Below, piece by piece: positions 1 through 12,117 of a DNA stretch of 64,000 nucleotides; position 1 is the stretch's first letter; the number at the start of each line of letters is the position of its first letter. The notes under the pieces were generated by a model that was given only the letters and a program-made list of their open reading frames with translations, was not told the origin of the DNA and ran no database searches. Made by a program: the position numbers and the translations under genes. Origin of the DNA: Limosilactobacillus caecicola (GTDB lineage: Bacteria; Bacillota; Bacilli; Lactobacillales; Lactobacillaceae); contig NZ_CALPCI010000001.1 of NCBI RefSeq assembly GCF_943192935.1, positions 124,001 to 188,000 of the forward strand. The letters run 5' to 3'.

Positions 1-275
1 CGACCAGAACCTGGGCCCTTAACTTCTACTTCAACGGTCTTCATACCGTGTTCCATTGCCTGCTTAGCAGCAGCTTCTGAAGCCATTTGTGCGGCAAATG
101 GAGTAGACTTACGACTACCCTTAAAGCCTAAAACCCCAGCAGATGACCAAGCAACAGCATTACCTTGAACATCGGTAATCATGATTAAAGTGTTGTTGAA
201 TGTTGAGTGAATGTGCGCAACACCAGTTTCAACATTCTTTTTTGCACGACGCTTACGCGATTTCTTGACTGCCAT
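1..275 (-). CDS. rpsK: 30S ribosomal protein S11 (partial, C-terminus beyond window)
   Basis: Reading leftwards from an ATG at 275, the product begins [14 protein letters not shown] and continues through the typical S11 core (HIHSTFNNT, then [14 protein letters not shown]). About 91 codons are present and the rest lies outside the window. S11 sits on the platform of the small subunit close to the mRNA exit. An AAGGAGG Shine-Dalgarno precedes the start. It lies 24 bp behind rpsM as the last gene visible here of the infA-rpmJ-rpsM-rpsK unit. In lactic acid bacteria rpoA and rplQ normally follow, but they cannot be seen here. Confidence 0.96.
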   Translation of the reverse strand, partial: MAVKKSRKRRAKKNVETGVAHIHSTFNNTLIMITDVQGNAVAWSSAGVLGFKGSRKSTPFAAQMASEAAAKQAMEHGMKTVEVEVKGPGSG

Positions 276-298
276 AGATTACGAACCTCCTTTACTAA

Positions 299-664
299 TT
301 ATTTCTTCTTGTTAGCGATAGCAACAGCCTTACCCTTACGAGTACGTGCGTTGTTCTTCGTGTGTTGGCCACGAACAGGCAAACCACGACGGTGACGCAT
401 GCCACGGTAAGAACCGATTTCTTGCAAACGCTTGATATTTAATGAAACTTCACGGCGAAGGTCACCTTCAACCTTGATGTTTTCAACTTGTGCACGGATT
501 TTTTCTTCTTGATCTGGAGTTAAGTCACGAACACGAACATCTTCAGAAACCCCAGCATCTGCTAAAATCTTTTGAGCAGTGGAGTTACCAATACCATAAA
601 TGTATGTTAAGCCGATTACGATTCGCTTGTCACGAGGTAAATCGACACCAGCAATACGAGCCAT
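299..664 (-). CDS. rpsM: 30S ribosomal protein S13
   Basis: The 121-residue product starts [14 protein letters not shown] and ends in the basic tail [17 protein letters not shown], as usual for bacterial S13. S13 is in the head of the small subunit; its C-terminal tail reaches the P-site tRNA and its N-terminal domain bridges to L5. The helix-two-turn-helix motif [12 protein letters not shown] (about residues 23-34) is intact. The ATG has an ACGGAGGTG Shine-Dalgarno. The gene sits between rpmJ and rpsK in one unit. Confidence 0.98.
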   Translation of the reverse strand: MARIAGVDLPRDKRIVIGLTYIYGIGNSTAQKILADAGVSEDVRVRDLTPDQEEKIRAQVENIKVEGDLRREVSLNIKRLQEIGSYRGMRHRRGLPVRGQHTKNNARTRKGKAVAIANKKK

Positions 665-691
665 TATTACACCTCCGTTTCTATATTTAAA

Positions 692-808
692 TTACTTGCC
701 TTGACGTTGCTTGTGCTTAGGGTTAGAGCAGATCACCATAACCCGACCACGACGCTTAACGATCTTGCAGTTATCGCACATCTTTTTAACTGATGGTCGT
801 ACCTTCAT
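692..808 (-). CDS. rpmJ: 50S ribosomal protein L36 (zinc-binding form)
   Basis: This 38-codon gene encodes [15 protein letters not shown] and ends HKQRQGK. Four zinc ligands are visible at Cys11, Cys14, Cys27 and His32, so this is the zinc-ribbon (C+) form of L36. L36 binds 23S rRNA near the base of the L7/L12 stalk. An AGGAGG Shine-Dalgarno lies upstream of the ATG at 808. Its place between infA and rpsM is the standard position in Firmicutes. Confidence 0.97.
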   Translation of the reverse strand: MKVRPSVKKMCDNCKIVKRRGRVMVICSNPKHKQRQGK

Positions 809-840
809 TGTATAATCCTCCTCTAGTTATAGACTAAGAC

Positions 841-1059
841 TTATTTGAACCGGAACGTAATCCGACCCTTAGTCAGGTCATAAGGAGACATCTCAACCTT
901 AACCCGGTCACCAGGCAAAATCTTGATATAGTGCATCCGAATTTTACCTGACACGTGTGCTAAAATCTCAACGCCGTTTTCCAGTTCAACTTTAAACATT
1001 GCATTCGGTAAAGTTTCGGTAACCTTACCTTCAACTTCGATTACATCAGCTTTTGCCAC
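841..1059 (-). CDS. infA: Translation initiation factor IF-1
   Basis: The 72-residue product ([18 protein letters not shown] at the N-terminus, KGRITFRFK at the end) is full length for IF-1, a single OB-fold protein that occupies the A site of the 30S subunit during initiation. The start is a GTG at 1059, with AAGGAGG ten bases upstream. It is the first gene of a unit running into rpmJ, rpsM and rpsK. It has its own promoter and a leader with a terminator-like hairpin, described separately. Confidence 0.97.
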   Translation of the reverse strand: MAKADVIEVEGKVTETLPNAMFKVELENGVEILAHVSGKIRMHYIKILPGDRVKVEMSPYDLTKGRITFRFK

Positions 1060-1098
1060 TGAATGGTTCCTCCTTGCCGGACTTTAAATTACGTAAAA

Positions 1099-1175
1099 AG
1101 GTGGGTGCCTCACAGCAGCCCACTACGAGCTAGATAAACCTTGCATAGTTTACCATAGACCTCAGCTTTACGCAA
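1099..1175 (-). promoter_or_regulatory. infA promoter and leader hairpin
   Basis: On the minus strand a -35 TTGCGT (1170-1175) and a -10 TAAACT (1147-1152) are separated by 17 bp. The leader then contains a hairpin (GTGGG...CCCAC, 1101-1123) followed by CTTTTT, which looks like an intrinsic terminator ahead of infA. This suggests that the infA-rpmJ-rpsM-rpsK genes can be transcribed separately from secY-adk, and that some transcripts may stop in the leader. The promoter is read directly from sequence; regulation is inference. Confidence 0.6.
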
Positions 1176-1195
1176 GAACAATTGTTGATCAACAA

Positions 1196-3167
<1,972 letters not shown>

Positions 3168-3168
<1 letters not shown>

Positions 3169-3602
3169 TAAATCACCTCAGTCTTACCGCCAGCAGCTTC
3201 AATTGCACTAACGGCTGAAGCAGAGAATTTATTAGCCTTAACAGTGAGCTTCTTGGTAAGCTTTCCGCTTCCGAGAACCTTAACGCCGTTCTTAGTGTTC
3301 TTCACAACACCAGCTTCGACCATGGATTCTGGGGTTACTTCAGCACCATCATCAAACTTGTTGAGGGCTGCTAAGTTAACCAATGCATAATCTTTGTGGT
3401 TCATGCTGGTGAAACCACGCTTTGGCTTTTGACGGTACAGAGGCATTTGACCCCCTTCAAAACCAAGACGGGTCTTTCCATGAGCCTTTTGACCTTTAGT
3501 ACCACGGCCGGAAGTAAATCCGTGACCAGAAGAAAGGCCCCGTCCTTTCCGCAGACGCTTAAAGCGGGATCCTTCAGAAGGCTTTAATTCATTTAATTTC
3601 AT
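3168..3602 (-). CDS. rplO: 50S ribosomal protein L15
   Basis: The 144-residue product starts [18 protein letters not shown] and carries the glycine/basic N-terminal extension ([20 protein letters not shown]) that threads into 23S rRNA, followed by the globular C-terminal domain ending [10 protein letters not shown]15 is needed for late assembly of the large subunit. A GAGGTG Shine-Dalgarno precedes the ATG. Its stop codon overlaps the secY start by one base. Confidence 0.97.
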
Positions 3603-3632
3603 TTGGTTGGCACCTCCTTGTATTAGATTAAA

Positions 3633-3815
3633 TTATTTAACTTCTTCAATTGAAACCAAGTGGGCAACCTTAAAAATTGCACCACGGGTAGCAGCGTTAT
3701 CCGGGAGGATAACAGAGCTATGTAACTTACCGAGGCCTAAAGCCTTGACTGTCCGACGTTGGGTTGGTTCGCGGTGGGCAGCACTACGGATTAAAGTAAC
3801 TTTAACTTTAGCCAT
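3633..3815 (-). CDS. rpmD: 50S ribosomal protein L30
   Basis: The 60-residue product ([20 protein letters not shown]) is the short bacterial form of L30, a protein on the back of the large subunit near 5S rRNA. The motif [14 protein letters not shown] is typical of the family. A GGAGG Shine-Dalgarno lies just upstream. The gene lies between rpsE and rplO, the standard spc-operon position. Confidence 0.97.
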   Translation of the reverse strand: MAKVKVTLIRSAAHREPTQRRTVKALGLGKLHSSVILPDNAATRGAIFKVAHLVSIEEVK

Positions 3816-3830
3816 GATTTTGTCCTCCTA

Positions 3831-4340
3831 TTATTCAGCAAGGTGGTCAACTGAAACACCACGAAGCTTAGCAACTTCGTCAGCACTCTTCAATGACTTC
3901 AAACCTTCAAAAGTAGCGCGAACAACGTTGATTGGAGTGTTGGAGCCTAAACGCTTTGAAGTAACGTCACCGACACCGGCAAGTTCCATAACGTTACGTA
4001 CCGCACCACCGGCAGCAACTCCAGAACCTTCAACAGCAGGCTTAAGCAAAATCTTACCACCGCCGTAAGTACCAATGACTTCGTGTGGAATTGTCGTACC
4101 AACGATTGGTACTTCAATTAAGTTCTTTTGTGCAGCAGCAGAAGCCTTCCGAATCGCTTCTGGAACTTCTTGAGCCTTACCAGTACCAAAGCCAACATGA
4201 CCGTTTCGGTCACCAACAACAACAAGGGCCGCAAAACGCATCCGACGACCACCCTTAACAACCTTGGTAATCCGGTTGATAGCAACCACTTGATCATCAA
4301 GATCTAACTTAGCTGGGTCAATATATGTTGATTTAGCCAT
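3831..4340 (-). CDS. rpsE: 30S ribosomal protein S5
   Basis: The 169-residue protein has the N-terminal double-stranded RNA-binding-like domain ([20 protein letters not shown], about residues 22-41) and the C-terminal domain with [17 protein letters not shown]5 lies at the mRNA entry channel and takes part in decoding accuracy and helicase activity. The loop sequence [10 protein letters not shown] is of the wild-type kind, so no spectinomycin-resistance change is obvious. AAGGAGG precedes the ATG. Confidence 0.97.
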   Translation of the reverse strand: MAKSTYIDPAKLDLDDQVVAINRITKVVKGGRRMRFAALVVVGDRNGHVGFGTGKAQEVPEAIRKASAAAQKNLIEVPIVGTTIPHEVIGTYGGGKILLKPAVEGSGVAAGGAVRNVMELAGVGDVTSKRLGSNTPINVVRATFEGLKSLKSADEVAKLRGVSVDHLAE

Positions 4341-4362
4341 TACAGGTTATTCCTCCTTCTTC

Positions 4363-4719
4363 CTAGAATTGCAGTCCGTTTTCACGTGCAGCTTCAGCCA
4401 AGGCTTGTACACGACCATGGTAAAGGTACCCACCACGGTCAAAAACAACGTTAGTGATGTTCTTTTCACTAGCGCGCTTAGCAACTAATGCACCAACACC
4501 AGCAGCTTGTTCAGACTTAGTTTTGCCGCTAACTTCACTATCTAAAGTTGAGGCACTTGCGAGCGTCACACCCTTTACGTCATCAATAACTTGAGCGTAA
4601 ATGTTTTTGTTTGAACGATAAACACTTAAACGTGGGCGCTCTGCAGTACCAGAGATCTTGCCGCGAACGCGCTTATGACGACGTTGACGGACTTTGTTCT
4701 TATCTGGTTTTGAAATCAC
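4363..4719 (-). CDS. rplR: 50S ribosomal protein L18
   Basis: L18 binds 5S rRNA and anchors it in the central protuberance. I place the start at a GTG at 4719, giving a 118-residue protein beginning [17 protein letters not shown], the usual L18 N-terminus. A longer frame opens at a GTG at 4728, but that codon lies inside the Shine-Dalgarno (GAGGTG), which is spaced six bases from the 4719 GTG. The C-terminal signature [20 protein letters not shown] is present. It lies between rplF and rpsE. Confidence 0.95.
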   Translation of the reverse strand: MISKPDKNKVRQRRHKRVRGKISGTAERPRLSVYRSNKNIYAQVIDDVKGVTLASASTLDSEVSGKTKSEQAAGVGALVAKRASEKNITNVVFDRGGYLYHGRVQALAEAARENGLQF

Positions 4720-4776
4720 AACTGTCACCTCTATTATTTTTCTAAATGATTTTAACTCGCTAATAAGTAAAAACGA

Positions 4777-5313
4777 TTACTTACCAGTCTTACCTTCCTT
4801 ACGGATGATATGTTCGCCTTCGTAGCGAATACCCTTACCCTTGTAAGGTTCAGGTGAACGAACTGAACGTACGTATGCAGCAAATTCACCAAGTAATTCC
4901 TTATCGATACCACTAATTTCAATAGTCGTGTTATCTGGAACCTTTGCTTCAAGTCCTTCTGGGACTTCTACTTCAACAGGATTTGAGTACCCAACAGTAA
5001 GGACTAAGGTCTTACCCTTTAATTGTGCACGATAACCAACACCAACAAGCTTCAGGATCTTGGAGTAACCATTAACTACCCCTTCAACCATGTTGTTAAC
5101 ATTAGCACGGGTGGTACCGTGTAATGAACGGTTGCGGTTGTCATCTTTAGAACGGTCGAACTTTACGACGTTACCGTCAACGGTCATCGTAATCAGTGGA
5201 GAAATCTCACGTGATAAAGTCCCCTTAGGTCCCTTAACAGTAACCACGTTACCAGATTGTGAAACTTCAACGCCTTCTGGCAGGTCAATTTCCTTGTAAC
5301 CAATACGACTCAT
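4777..5313 (-). CDS. rplF: 50S ribosomal protein L6
   Basis: The 178-residue protein carries two repeated L6 domains and the family signature near the end ([24 protein letters not shown], residues about 155-178). L6 sits near the sarcin-ricin loop and factor-binding site of the large subunit. It starts at ATG 5313 with a GGAGGTG Shine-Dalgarno. The length and the gene order rpsH-rplF-rplR are standard. Confidence 0.97.
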   Translation of the reverse strand: MSRIGYKEIDLPEGVEVSQSGNVVTVKGPKGTLSREISPLITMTVDGNVVKFDRSKDDNRNRSLHGTTRANVNNMVEGVVNGYSKILKLVGVGYRAQLKGKTLVLTVGYSNPVEVEVPEGLEAKVPDNTTIEISGIDKELLGEFAAYVRSVRSPEPYKGKGIRYEGEHIIRKEGKTGK

Positions 5314-5340
5314 AAATACACCTCCTATCGACTATTCTCA

Positions 5341-5739
5341 TTACCAAACGTAAGCAATTACTTCGCCGCCGACCTTTTTGGCACGAGCAACTTTATCAGT
5401 AACAACACCATTGGATGTTGAAATGATAGCAATCCCGAGACCGTTTAAGACCTTTGGTACAGCATCAGCCTTAACGTATGTCCGAAGACCTGGCTTAGAA
5501 ATCCGCTTTAAGCCGGAAATAACTTGTTCGCCATCTTGACCATACTTTAAGAATACACGGATGATGCCTTGCTTGTTGTCATCTACATATTCAACATCGC
5601 GTACGAAACCTTCTTGCTTCAAGATTTCAGCAATGTCCTTCTTCATCTTTGATGCAGGTGCTTCAACTGTTTCGTGATGTGCCATGTTGGCATTACGAAT
5701 ACGAGTTAAGAAATCTGCAATTGGATCACTCATAGACAT
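5341..5739 (-). CDS. rpsH: 30S ribosomal protein S8
   Basis: The 132-residue product begins [18 protein letters not shown] and ends with the family signature [23 protein letters not shown]8 binds helix 21 of 16S rRNA and is a primary assembly protein. In many bacteria it is also the translational repressor of the spc operon, but no target site was identified here. AAGGAGG lies nine bases ahead of the ATG. Confidence 0.97.
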   Translation of the reverse strand: MSMSDPIADFLTRIRNANMAHHETVEAPASKMKKDIAEILKQEGFVRDVEYVDDNKQGIIRVFLKYGQDGEQVISGLKRISKPGLRTYVKADAVPKVLNGLGIAIISTSNGVVTDKVARAKKVGGEVIAYVW

Positions 5740-5767
5740 CGATGTTTTCCTCCTTTTGTCGAATTGT

Positions 5768-5953
5768 TTACCAACTAGCCTTCTTCATGCCAGGGATTTT
5801 ACCTTCATGGGCAAGGTCGCGTAAGCAAAGCCGGCATAGGTGGAATTTACGGTAAACTGAGTGTGGACGACCACAACGTTCACAACGAGTGTATTCACGT
5901 GAAGAGAACTTTGCTGGACGCTTGCACTTAGCGATCATTGATTTTTTAGCCAC
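5768..5953 (-). CDS. rpsN: 30S ribosomal protein S14, zinc-binding type
   Basis: The 61-residue product is the short, zinc-containing S14 form. The ligands are Cys24, Cys27, Cys40 and Cys43 (CERC and CRLC). Many Firmicutes keep a second, longer zinc-free copy elsewhere; none is in this window. The start is a GTG at 5953, with AGGAGG ten bases upstream. It lies between rplE and rpsH, the normal position. Confidence 0.97.
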   Translation of the reverse strand: MAKKSMIAKCKRPAKFSSREYTRCERCGRPHSVYRKFHLCRLCLRDLAHEGKIPGMKKASW

Positions 5954-5970
5954 TTTTGTGAAACCTCCTA

Positions 5971-6513
5971 TTACTTAGCGAATGGCATACCTAATTGAGC
6001 CAATAATTCATGTGATTCTTCGTCAGTGTTAGCAGTTGTGACGATAACAATGTCTAAACCACGAACACGCTTAACGTTATCGTAATTAATTTCTGGGAAA
6101 ATTAATTGTTCACGTACACCCAAAGTGTAGTTACCACGACCATCAAATGATTTGTTTGAAACACCGTGGAAGTCACGAACCCGAGGAAGTGAAACATTAA
6201 CTAACTTGTCCAAGAAATCATACATACGTTCACCACGTAACGTAACCTTGGCACCAATCTTCATACCTTCACGTAAACGGAAGCCGGCAATTGACTTCTT
6301 AGCCTTGGTAATGACAGGCTTTTGACCAGAAATCAAGCCTAATTCTTCAACGGCTTCATCAAGATTCTTGGAGTTTTGAGTAGCATCACCGACACCCATG
6401 TTCAAAACAATTTTGTCGATCTTAGGAGCAGCCATTACTGAAGAGTAGTTAAACTTTTCAATTAATGATGGACGAACTTCATTTTCGTACTTTGCCTTTA
6501 AACGGTTTTCCAT
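5971..6513 (-). CDS. rplE: 50S ribosomal protein L5
   Basis: The 180-residue product starts [20 protein letters not shown] and contains the L5 signature region [14 protein letters not shown] (about residues 31-44). L5 binds 5S rRNA, and its P-site loop contacts tRNA and bridges to S13. AAAGGAGG lies upstream of the ATG. Gene order rplX-rplE-rpsN is standard. Confidence 0.97.
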   Translation of the reverse strand: MENRLKAKYENEVRPSLIEKFNYSSVMAAPKIDKIVLNMGVGDATQNSKNLDEAVEELGLISGQKPVITKAKKSIAGFRLREGMKIGAKVTLRGERMYDFLDKLVNVSLPRVRDFHGVSNKSFDGRGNYTLGVREQLIFPEINYDNVKRVRGLDIVIVTTANTDEESHELLAQLGMPFAK

Positions 6514-6542
6514 AAGTATTTATTTCCTCCTTTCCTCAGAAA

Positions 6543-6851
6543 TTAATCGATTTGCTTACCAGACTTCTTAGCAACCCGAACCTTCTTACCATCGACAAAT
6601 TCGAAGCCAACACGAGTTGGTTCGTTAGTTGATGGGTCAATCAACATCACGTTGGATGCTTGAATAGGGGCTTCAGTGTCAACAATTCCACCGTTAGGGT
6701 TGGAGTTACTTGGCTTCTGGTGTTTTTTAATCTTGTTAATACCTTCAACGATTACACGGTTTTCCTTAGCAAGGGTCTTCTTGATAGTACCTTCTTTACC
6801 CTTGTCCTTACCGGCAATGACGCGAACTTTGTCACCTGTCTTTAAAAACAT
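6543..6851 (-). CDS. rplX: 50S ribosomal protein L24
   Basis: L24 is an assembly initiator of the large subunit with an N-terminal KOW motif ([18 protein letters not shown], about residues 4-21). I choose the ATG at 6851 ([11 protein letters not shown], 102 residues). The longer frame begins at a GTG that is the last triplet of the AAGGAGGTG Shine-Dalgarno, and the 6851 ATG is correctly spaced nine bases after it. It is flanked by rplN and rplE. Confidence 0.95.
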   Translation of the reverse strand: MFLKTGDKVRVIAGKDKGKEGTIKKTLAKENRVIVEGINKIKKHQKPSNSNPNGGIVDTEAPIQASNVMLIDPSTNEPTRVGFEFVDGKKVRVAKKSGKQID

Positions 6852-6882
6852 GTGGTAGTGCACCTCCTTATTCTTGGTAATT

Positions 6883-7251
6883 TTACAGAACTTCTGGGGC
6901 CAGTGAAACGATCTTCATGAAGTCGTCATCACGTAACTCACGAGCAATTGGGCCAAAAATACGGGTACCCTTTGGGCTCTTGTCATTGTTGATCAAAACC
7001 GCAGCATTTTCGTCAAACTTGATGTATGAACCATCCTTACGGTGCAGACCATGCTTAGTCCGAACTACAACAGCCTTTACAACGTCACCCTTTTTGACAA
7101 CGCCACCTGGTGTTGCTTGTTTTACAGTAGCAACAATAATATCACCAATATTACCGGTCTTAACACGGGAACCGCCTAAAACCTTGATAACCAAGATTTC
7201 ACGGGCACCAGAGTTATCAGCGACCTTCAACCGACTTTCTTGTTGAATCAC
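6883..7251 (-). CDS. rplN: 50S ribosomal protein L14
   Basis: The 122-residue product begins [19 protein letters not shown], the canonical L14 N-terminus, and ends [18 protein letters not shown]14 is on the subunit interface, contacts 16S helix 14 and is the docking site for silencing factor RsfS. The start is a GTG at 7251 behind GGAGGACAATAACC. It is in the standard rpsQ-rplN-rplX order. Confidence 0.97.
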   Translation of the reverse strand: MIQQESRLKVADNSGAREILVIKVLGGSRVKTGNIGDIIVATVKQATPGGVVKKGDVVKAVVVRTKHGLHRKDGSYIKFDENAAVLINNDKSPKGTRIFGPIARELRDDDFMKIVSLAPEVL

Positions 7252-7319
7252 GGTTATTGTCCTCCTTCCATCTTGTTATAAGAATTTAGAATACGAAATT
7301 AATGGATTGCTTAAAGGCA

Positions 7320-7586
7320 TTAAACAATAGCAGCCTTCTTGACAACCTTAACTAGCCGGAAACGCTTCTTAGCAGAAAGCGGCCGAGTTTCCATGATTTG
7401 AACAGTGTCACCCATGTGTGCTTCGTTGTTTTCATCGTGGGCATAGAACTTCTTGGAGTACTTAACACGCTTCCCATAAATAGGAGCACTCTTGTAAGTA
7501 TCTACAGAGACAACAATCGTCTTGTCCATCTTGTCTGAAACAACGTGACCTTGGTACACCTTACGTGCATTACGTTCGTCACTCAT
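7320..7586 (-). CDS. rpsQ: 30S ribosomal protein S17
   Basis: The 88-residue OB-fold protein contains the S17 signature [19 protein letters not shown] and the motif [15 protein letters not shown]. It is a primary binder of the 16S 5-prime domain. AAAAGGAGG precedes the ATG. It lies between rpmC and rplN, as in all Firmicutes spc/S10 clusters. Confidence 0.97.
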   Translation of the reverse strand: MSDERNARKVYQGHVVSDKMDKTIVVSVDTYKSAPIYGKRVKYSKKFYAHDENNEAHMGDTVQIMETRPLSAKKRFRLVKVVKKAAIV

Positions 7587-7610
7587 GCGCTAATCCTCCT
7601 TTTCGTATTC

Positions 7611-7817
7611 TTATTTGTTTAATTCTTGTTGGCGAAGAACTGTCTTAACCCGTGCAATGTCCTTGCGAACGCTCTTAAGGCTTGCAGTGTTTTCCAACTG
7701 GCCGGTTGCTAATTGGAAACGTAAGTTAAACAATTGTTCCTTCAATTCCTTTTCACGGCTAAGCAATTGATCAGTGGTTAATCCATTCAGTTCTTTTACA
7801 AAATCTTTACTCTTCAT
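7611..7817 (-). CDS. rpmC: 50S ribosomal protein L29
   Basis: L29 is a two-helix protein at the polypeptide exit, next to the docking site for trigger factor and SRP. I place the start at the ATG at 7817 ([18 protein letters not shown], 68 residues). It is eight bases after AGGTGG, whereas the longer frame starts at a GTG inside that Shine-Dalgarno. The gene overlaps the end of rplP by 11 bp, which suggests coupled translation. The signature [17 protein letters not shown] is present. Confidence 0.94.
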   Translation of the reverse strand: MKSKDFVKELNGLTTDQLLSREKELKEQLFNLRFQLATGQLENTASLKSVRKDIARVKTVLRQQELNK

Positions 7818-8241
7818 GAGATTGTCCACCTACTTCCTCACGTTTGATAATCTTAGTGCGAACTGGCATCTTAGTTCCCGCAAGACGGAGAGCTTCACGC
7901 GCAACTTCTTCAGGAACACCGGCAACTTCGTAAAGAACCTTGCCGCGCTTAACAGGTGCAACCCATCCTTCAGGAGCACCTTTACCATTACCCATCCGGA
8001 CACCAACACCTTTGCTAGTGTAAGAGAGGTGTGGGAAGATCTTAATCCATACCTTACCACCACGCTTCATGTAACGGGTAATAGCAATACGTCCAGCTTC
8101 GATTTGACGGTTTGAGATCCAATGTGAATCTAATGCTTGCAAACCATATTCACCGAAAGCAACGGTCTTACCCCCCTTGGCTTCACCACGAAGGTGACCA
8201 CGTTGAACCTTACGGTGCTTAACTCGCTTTGGTACTAGCAT
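7807..8241 (-). CDS. rplP: 50S ribosomal protein L16
   Basis: The 144-residue product starts [19 protein letters not shown] and shows the family signatures [14 protein letters not shown] and [14 protein letters not shown]16 helps form the A-site tRNA corridor and organises the peptidyl-transferase region; it is also an antibiotic-contact protein. No unusual substitution is evident. The ATG has a GGAGGG Shine-Dalgarno. Its end overlaps rpmC by 11 bp. Confidence 0.97.
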   Translation of the reverse strand: MLVPKRVKHRKVQRGHLRGEAKGGKTVAFGEYGLQALDSHWISNRQIEAGRIAITRYMKRGGKVWIKIFPHLSYTSKGVGVRMGNGKGAPEGWVAPVKRGKVLYEVAGVPEEVAREALRLAGTKMPVRTKIIKREEVGGQSHEE

Positions 8242-8244
8242 GTT

Positions 8245-8904
8245 TTACTTCCCTCCTTTTGAATCATTCTTCTTTTCGGGGAGCACTTCACCACGGTAAA
8301 TCCAGGTCTTAATACCTAAAGCACCGTAAGTGGTACGAGCTTCATCCCATGAGTAATCAATATCTGCACGAAGCGTATGCAATGGAACAGTACCATCAGA
8401 GTATGATTCAACACGTGACATATCTGCACCATTCAAACGACCTGCAACTTGAATCTTAATTCCTTTTGCACCAGCACGCATAGCGCGTTGCATAGCACCA
8501 CGCATAGCACGACGGAAAGCAATCCGGTTTTCAAGTTGTTGTGCAACATTTTCACCAACCAGGTGAGCGTCCAAATCAGGCTTCTTGATTTCAACAACGT
8601 TGATGTGGACACGCTTACCAGTTAATTTGTTTAATTCAAGACGAAGTGCTTCAACTTCTGAACCACCTTTACCAATCACCATTCCTGGACGAGCGGTGTG
8701 AATTGAAACGTTAACGCGGTTTGCAGCACGTTCAATTTCGATGGTTGAGACAGAGGCATCAGCAAGTCGCTTTTCGATGTATTTACGGATCCGAAGGTCT
8801 TCGTTCAGGTATTCAGCGTAGTGCTTCTTGTCAGCGTACCACTTAGCACTCCATGGACGAATGACCCCAACACGGAAACCATTAGGATTAATCTTTTGAC
8901 CCAC
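8245..8904 (-). CDS. rpsC: 30S ribosomal protein S3
   Basis: The 219-residue protein has the type II KH domain ([15 protein letters not shown] near residue 74) and the C-terminal S3 domain ending in a lysine-rich tail. S3 lines the mRNA entry tunnel with S4 and S5. The start is a GTG at 8904 (GTG GGT CAA AAG) behind GGAGG. It is three bases from rplP, in the rplV-rpsC-rplP order. Confidence 0.97.
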   Translation of the reverse strand: MGQKINPNGFRVGVIRPWSAKWYADKKHYAEYLNEDLRIRKYIEKRLADASVSTIEIERAANRVNVSIHTARPGMVIGKGGSEVEALRLELNKLTGKRVHINVVEIKKPDLDAHLVGENVAQQLENRIAFRRAMRGAMQRAMRAGAKGIKIQVAGRLNGADMSRVESYSDGTVPLHTLRADIDYSWDEARTTYGALGIKTWIYRGEVLPEKKNDSKGGK

Positions 8905-8916
8905 TATTCATTCCTC

Positions 8917-9264
8917 CTATTTTTCTGTAACAACCACTGTGATGTGACTAGTCCGCTTATTAATTGGTGAAGCAGAACCTTTAGCACGCGGACGGAACCG
9001 TTTAAGGGTTGGTCCTTCATTTGCGTAAGCTTCTGATACAACTAATGAAGCACGATCAAGATCAAAGTTGTTTTCAGCGTTTGCAACAGCAGATTTTAAA
9101 ACTTTTTCAACATCTGAAGCAGCACCATTAGGAGTGAACTTCAGAATAGCAAATGCTTCAGCAACGCTCTTGTTACGGATAGTGTCTAAGACAAGACGTA
9201 CCTTCCGTGATGATACACGAACCATCTTAGCAGTTGCCTTAGCTGAAGTGATGTTTTCAGCCAT
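8917..9264 (-). CDS. rplV: 50S ribosomal protein L22
   Basis: The 115-residue product begins [21 protein letters not shown] at the N-terminus and has the beta-hairpin loop region ending in [18 protein letters not shown]22 reaches into the peptide exit tunnel. The loop looks wild type ([20 protein letters not shown]), without an insertion or duplication of the kind linked to macrolide resistance. AAGGAGG precedes the ATG. Confidence 0.97.
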   Translation of the reverse strand: MAENITSAKATAKMVRVSSRKVRLVLDTIRNKSVAEAFAILKFTPNGAASDVEKVLKSAVANAENNFDLDRASLVVSEAYANEGPTLKRFRPRAKGSASPINKRTSHITVVVTEK

Positions 9265-9283
9265 TATTCAAGTCCCTCCTTAA

Positions 9284-9565
9284 TTACTTAGCTTGAGTTT
9301 TCTTGTCATCAGATGCATGACCATGGAAAGTCCGGGTTGGTACGAATTCACCAAGCTTATGACCTACCATATCTTCTTGCACGTAAACTGGCACATGCTT
9401 ACGACCATCATAAACTGCAAAGGTGTAACCAATGAAGCTTGGGAAGATTGTAGAGCGACGTGACCAAGTCTTGATAACAGATTTCTTTTCGTTATCGGCT
9501 TGTGCTTCGACCTTCTTCAACAGAGAAGCATCTGCGAAAGGTCCTTTCTTCAAACTACGAGCCAT
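9284..9565 (-). CDS. rpsS: 30S ribosomal protein S19
   Basis: The 93-residue product [18 protein letters not shown]... contains the S19 signature [21 protein letters not shown]19 binds 16S rRNA in the head together with S13. GAGGAGG precedes the ATG. It is located between rplB and rplV. Confidence 0.97.
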   Translation of the reverse strand: MARSLKKGPFADASLLKKVEAQADNEKKSVIKTWSRRSTIFPSFIGYTFAVYDGRKHVPVYVQEDMVGHKLGEFVPTRTFHGHASDDKKTQAK

Positions 9566-9601
9566 ATGTGTACCTCCTCTCAGGTATTACTATTATTTCA
9601 A

Positions 9602-10447
9602 TTAGCGAGTGTGTGGACCACGCTTGCGACCACGAACGATGAACTTGTTGGAACGAGCCTTGTGTGAACGAGTCTTCTTACCAACAGTCTTCTTACCCCA
9701 TGGAGAAAGTGGAGATGGAAGACCAACAGGTTGCTTACCTTCACCACCACCATGTGGGTGATCATTAGGGTTCATAACTGAACCACGAACGTGTGGACGA
9801 CGACCAGCGTAACGGTTACGACCAGCCTTCCCTTTGATCAAAAGTGCACGTTCTTCATTACCAATTGAACCAACAGTTGCCCGGCAGGTTGCGAGAACCA
9901 TCCGAACTTCACCTGAAGAAAGACGTACTAAAACATACTTTTCTTCCTTACCAAGTAATTGTGCTGAAGTACCAGCAGAACGGGTCAATTGACCACCCTT
10001 ACCTGGCTTCAATTCAATGTTATGAATAACAGTACCGACTGGAATGTTCTTCAATGGAAGAGCGTTACCAACCTTAATATCTGCATCAGGACCAGATTCA
10101 ACAGTCATCCCAACTTCTAAGCCCTTAGGTGCTAAGATGTATGATTTAGTACCATCAGCGTAAACCAACAAGGCAATGTTAGCAGTACGGTTTGGATCGT
10201 ATTCAATTGCCTTAACAGTTGCAGGAATATTATCCTTGTTCCGCTTGAAGTCGATAATCCGGTATTGACGCTTGTTACCACCACCACGGTGACGAACAGT
10301 CATTTTACCTTGGCTGTTACGACCGGCAGTGTGCTTTAAAGGTGCTAACAGTGACTTTTCCGGAGTAGTCTTCGTAATGGCAGCGAAGTCAAATCCGTTC
10401 ATGTTACGGCGACCGTTAGTGGTACCTTTGTATTTGCGAATTCCCAC
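9602..10447 (-). CDS. rplB: 50S ribosomal protein L2
   Basis: The 281-residue protein starts [18 protein letters not shown] and contains the peptidyl-transferase-proximal motif [19 protein letters not shown] (about residue 222), including the conserved histidine needed for activity. The start is a GTG at 10447 behind GGAGGAAAGAATA. L2 is a primary 23S binder at the subunit interface. The gene order rplW-rplB-rpsS is standard. Confidence 0.97.
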   Translation of the reverse strand: MGIRKYKGTTNGRRNMNGFDFAAITKTTPEKSLLAPLKHTAGRNSQGKMTVRHRGGGNKRQYRIIDFKRNKDNIPATVKAIEYDPNRTANIALLVYADGTKSYILAPKGLEVGMTVESGPDADIKVGNALPLKNIPVGTVIHNIELKPGKGGQLTRSAGTSAQLLGKEEKYVLVRLSSGEVRMVLATCRATVGSIGNEERALLIKGKAGRNRYAGRRPHVRGSVMNPNDHPHGGGEGKQPVGLPSPLSPWGKKTVGKKTRSHKARSNKFIVRGRKRGPHTR

Positions 10448-10472
10448 TATTCTTTCCTCCTAACCTTAAAAT

Positions 10473-10766
10473 TTAGTCGTTGTCATCATCAAACAACTTG
10501 ATTTCTTTTGAGTCATCAGAAAGCTGAACGATTGCCTTACGACGGCGCTTAGTGTAACCAACGTAACGGCCTTGACGCTTTTGCTTTCCCTTGATGTTCA
10601 TAATGTTAACCTTGACAACCTTAACACCAAAGATTTCTTCGATGGCATTCTTAACTTGAGTCTTGGTTGCTCGTAAATCAACATCAAACGTATAACGCTT
10701 GTCGTCCATGGCAGCAGTAGATGCTTCCGTAATTACTGGACGTAAAATAATATCGCGTGCTTCCAT
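10473..10766 (-). CDS. rplW: 50S ribosomal protein L23
   Basis: The 97-residue protein starts [16 protein letters not shown] and contains the basic arm [20 protein letters not shown]23 is the main docking site for trigger factor and SRP at the tunnel exit. Its ATG overlaps the last base of rplD. The C-terminus is acidic (KLFDDDND), somewhat longer than the minimal L23. Confidence 0.97.
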   Translation of the reverse strand: MEARDIILRPVITEASTAAMDDKRYTFDVDLRATKTQVKNAIEEIFGVKVVKVNIMNIKGKQKRQGRYVGYTKRRRKAIVQLSDDSKEIKLFDDDND

Positions 10767-11389
10767 TATCCGAGCACCTCCTCTACTTGAGAAAGAGCTG
10801 ACTTAGTAATGACGATCTTTTGCGCATCAACAACGTTTAAGATGTTAACACCAGCAGGAGTAACGACCTTAACGTTTGCCAAGTTGCGAGCTGATAATTC
10901 AGCATTCTTGTCGTCGTCAGTTACAACGATCAACACTTTTTCGTTGACCTTTAAGTTGTTTAATACACCAGCAAATTCCTTAGTCTTTGGTGCATTAAAG
11001 TTAATTGAGTCAACTACAACAAAGTTATCATCTGCAACCTTTTGAGAAAGGGCAGACTTGATAGCAAGTTGACGAACCTTACGAGGTAAACGGTAGTTGT
11101 AAGAACGAGGATTTGGCCCGAAGACAACACCACCACCACGGAATTGTGGTGAACGGATTGAACCTTGACGAGCACGACCCGTCCCCTTTTGACGCCATGG
11201 CTTCTTACCACCACCGCTAACAGCTGAACGGTTCTTAACTGCGTGAGTACCTTGACGGAGTGAAGCACGTTGACGAATGATTGCTTCGTATTCAGCACTT
11301 TCGTTAGCTTCAACGCCGAAGATTGCATCGTTTAAATCGATAGTACCGTTTTGGCTACCATCTTGGTTGAATAATGCAACGCTAGTCAT
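10766..11389 (-). CDS. rplD: 50S ribosomal protein L4
   Basis: The 207-residue protein has the tunnel loop region [20 protein letters not shown] (about residues 62-81), which reaches into the exit tunnel, and a C-terminal Rossmann-like globular domain. In Gammaproteobacteria L4 represses the S10 operon; whether it acts on the leader upstream of rpsJ here is unknown. It overlaps rplW by one base. Confidence 0.97.
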   Translation of the reverse strand: MTSVALFNQDGSQNGTIDLNDAIFGVEANESAEYEAIIRQRASLRQGTHAVKNRSAVSGGGKKPWRQKGTGRARQGSIRSPQFRGGGVVFGPNPRSYNYRLPRKVRQLAIKSALSQKVADDNFVVVDSINFNAPKTKEFAGVLNNLKVNEKVLIVVTDDDKNAELSARNLANVKVVTPAGVNILNVVDAQKIVITKSALSQVEEVLG

Positions 11390-11407
11390 ATTTTACTTCC
11401 TCCTTTC

Positions 11408-12070
11408 TTAATTGTTGTGTTGTTTGCTAAGACTCTTCTTAGTGTTAGCCTTAACTGAATTTTGAATTGTTACGTAAGACTTGTTAGCACCAGGAACGTT
11501 ACCCTTAATAAGTAAAACGTTGTTGTCGGTATCAACCTTCACAACTTGTAAGTGTTGCATAGTCCGAGTGTTGCCACCCATCCGACCTGGGAGCTTCTTG
11601 CCTTTGAAGACGTGGTTGATGATCGCACCCAAAGAACCTGGACGACGGTGATAACGAGAACCGTGCGCCATAGGTCCACGACGTTGACCATCCTTGTGGA
11701 TGTTACCTTGGTAACCATGACCTTTAGTGACACCAGTTACATCAACTGTTTCACCTTCAGCGAATAAATCCGCTTTGATTTCGTCTCCAACTTTGATGTC
11801 GTCTCCTAATTCAGCGTCGCGGATTTCACCGATGAAGCGCTTAGGAGCCGTGTTTGCTTTTGCTGCATGACCTTGTTCAGCCTTGTTGCTCAAAATCTCA
11901 CGTTTGTCATCGAAACCAAGTTGTACAGCGTTGTAACCATCATTTTCGACAGTCTTAATTTGCATAACAACGTTAGGAGTTACATCGATCACAGTAACGG
12001 GAACTAATTCGCCGTTGTCAGTGAAGACTTGAGTCATTCCGACTTTTTTACCTAAGATTCCTTTGGTCAT
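11408..12070 (-). CDS. rplC: 50S ribosomal protein L3
   Basis: The product starts [16 protein letters not shown] and carries the family signature [18 protein letters not shown] (about residues 120-137) and the loop [14 protein letters not shown] near the peptidyl-transferase centre. At 220 residues it is about ten longer than the usual 209-residue form, owing to a basic Asn/Lys-rich C-terminal tail ([14 protein letters not shown]). GGAGGTG precedes the ATG. Confidence 0.96.
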   Translation of the reverse strand: MTKGILGKKVGMTQVFTDNGELVPVTVIDVTPNVVMQIKTVENDGYNAVQLGFDDKREILSNKAEQGHAAKANTAPKRFIGEIRDAELGDDIKVGDEIKADLFAEGETVDVTGVTKGHGYQGNIHKDGQRRGPMAHGSRYHRRPGSLGAIINHVFKGKKLPGRMGGNTRTMQHLQVVKVDTDNNVLLIKGNVPGANKSYVTIQNSVKANTKKSLSKQHNN

Positions 12071-12117
12071 GAGTACACCTCCAATTTATTTTGATTTAGA
12101 TAATTGCTGATTATAAA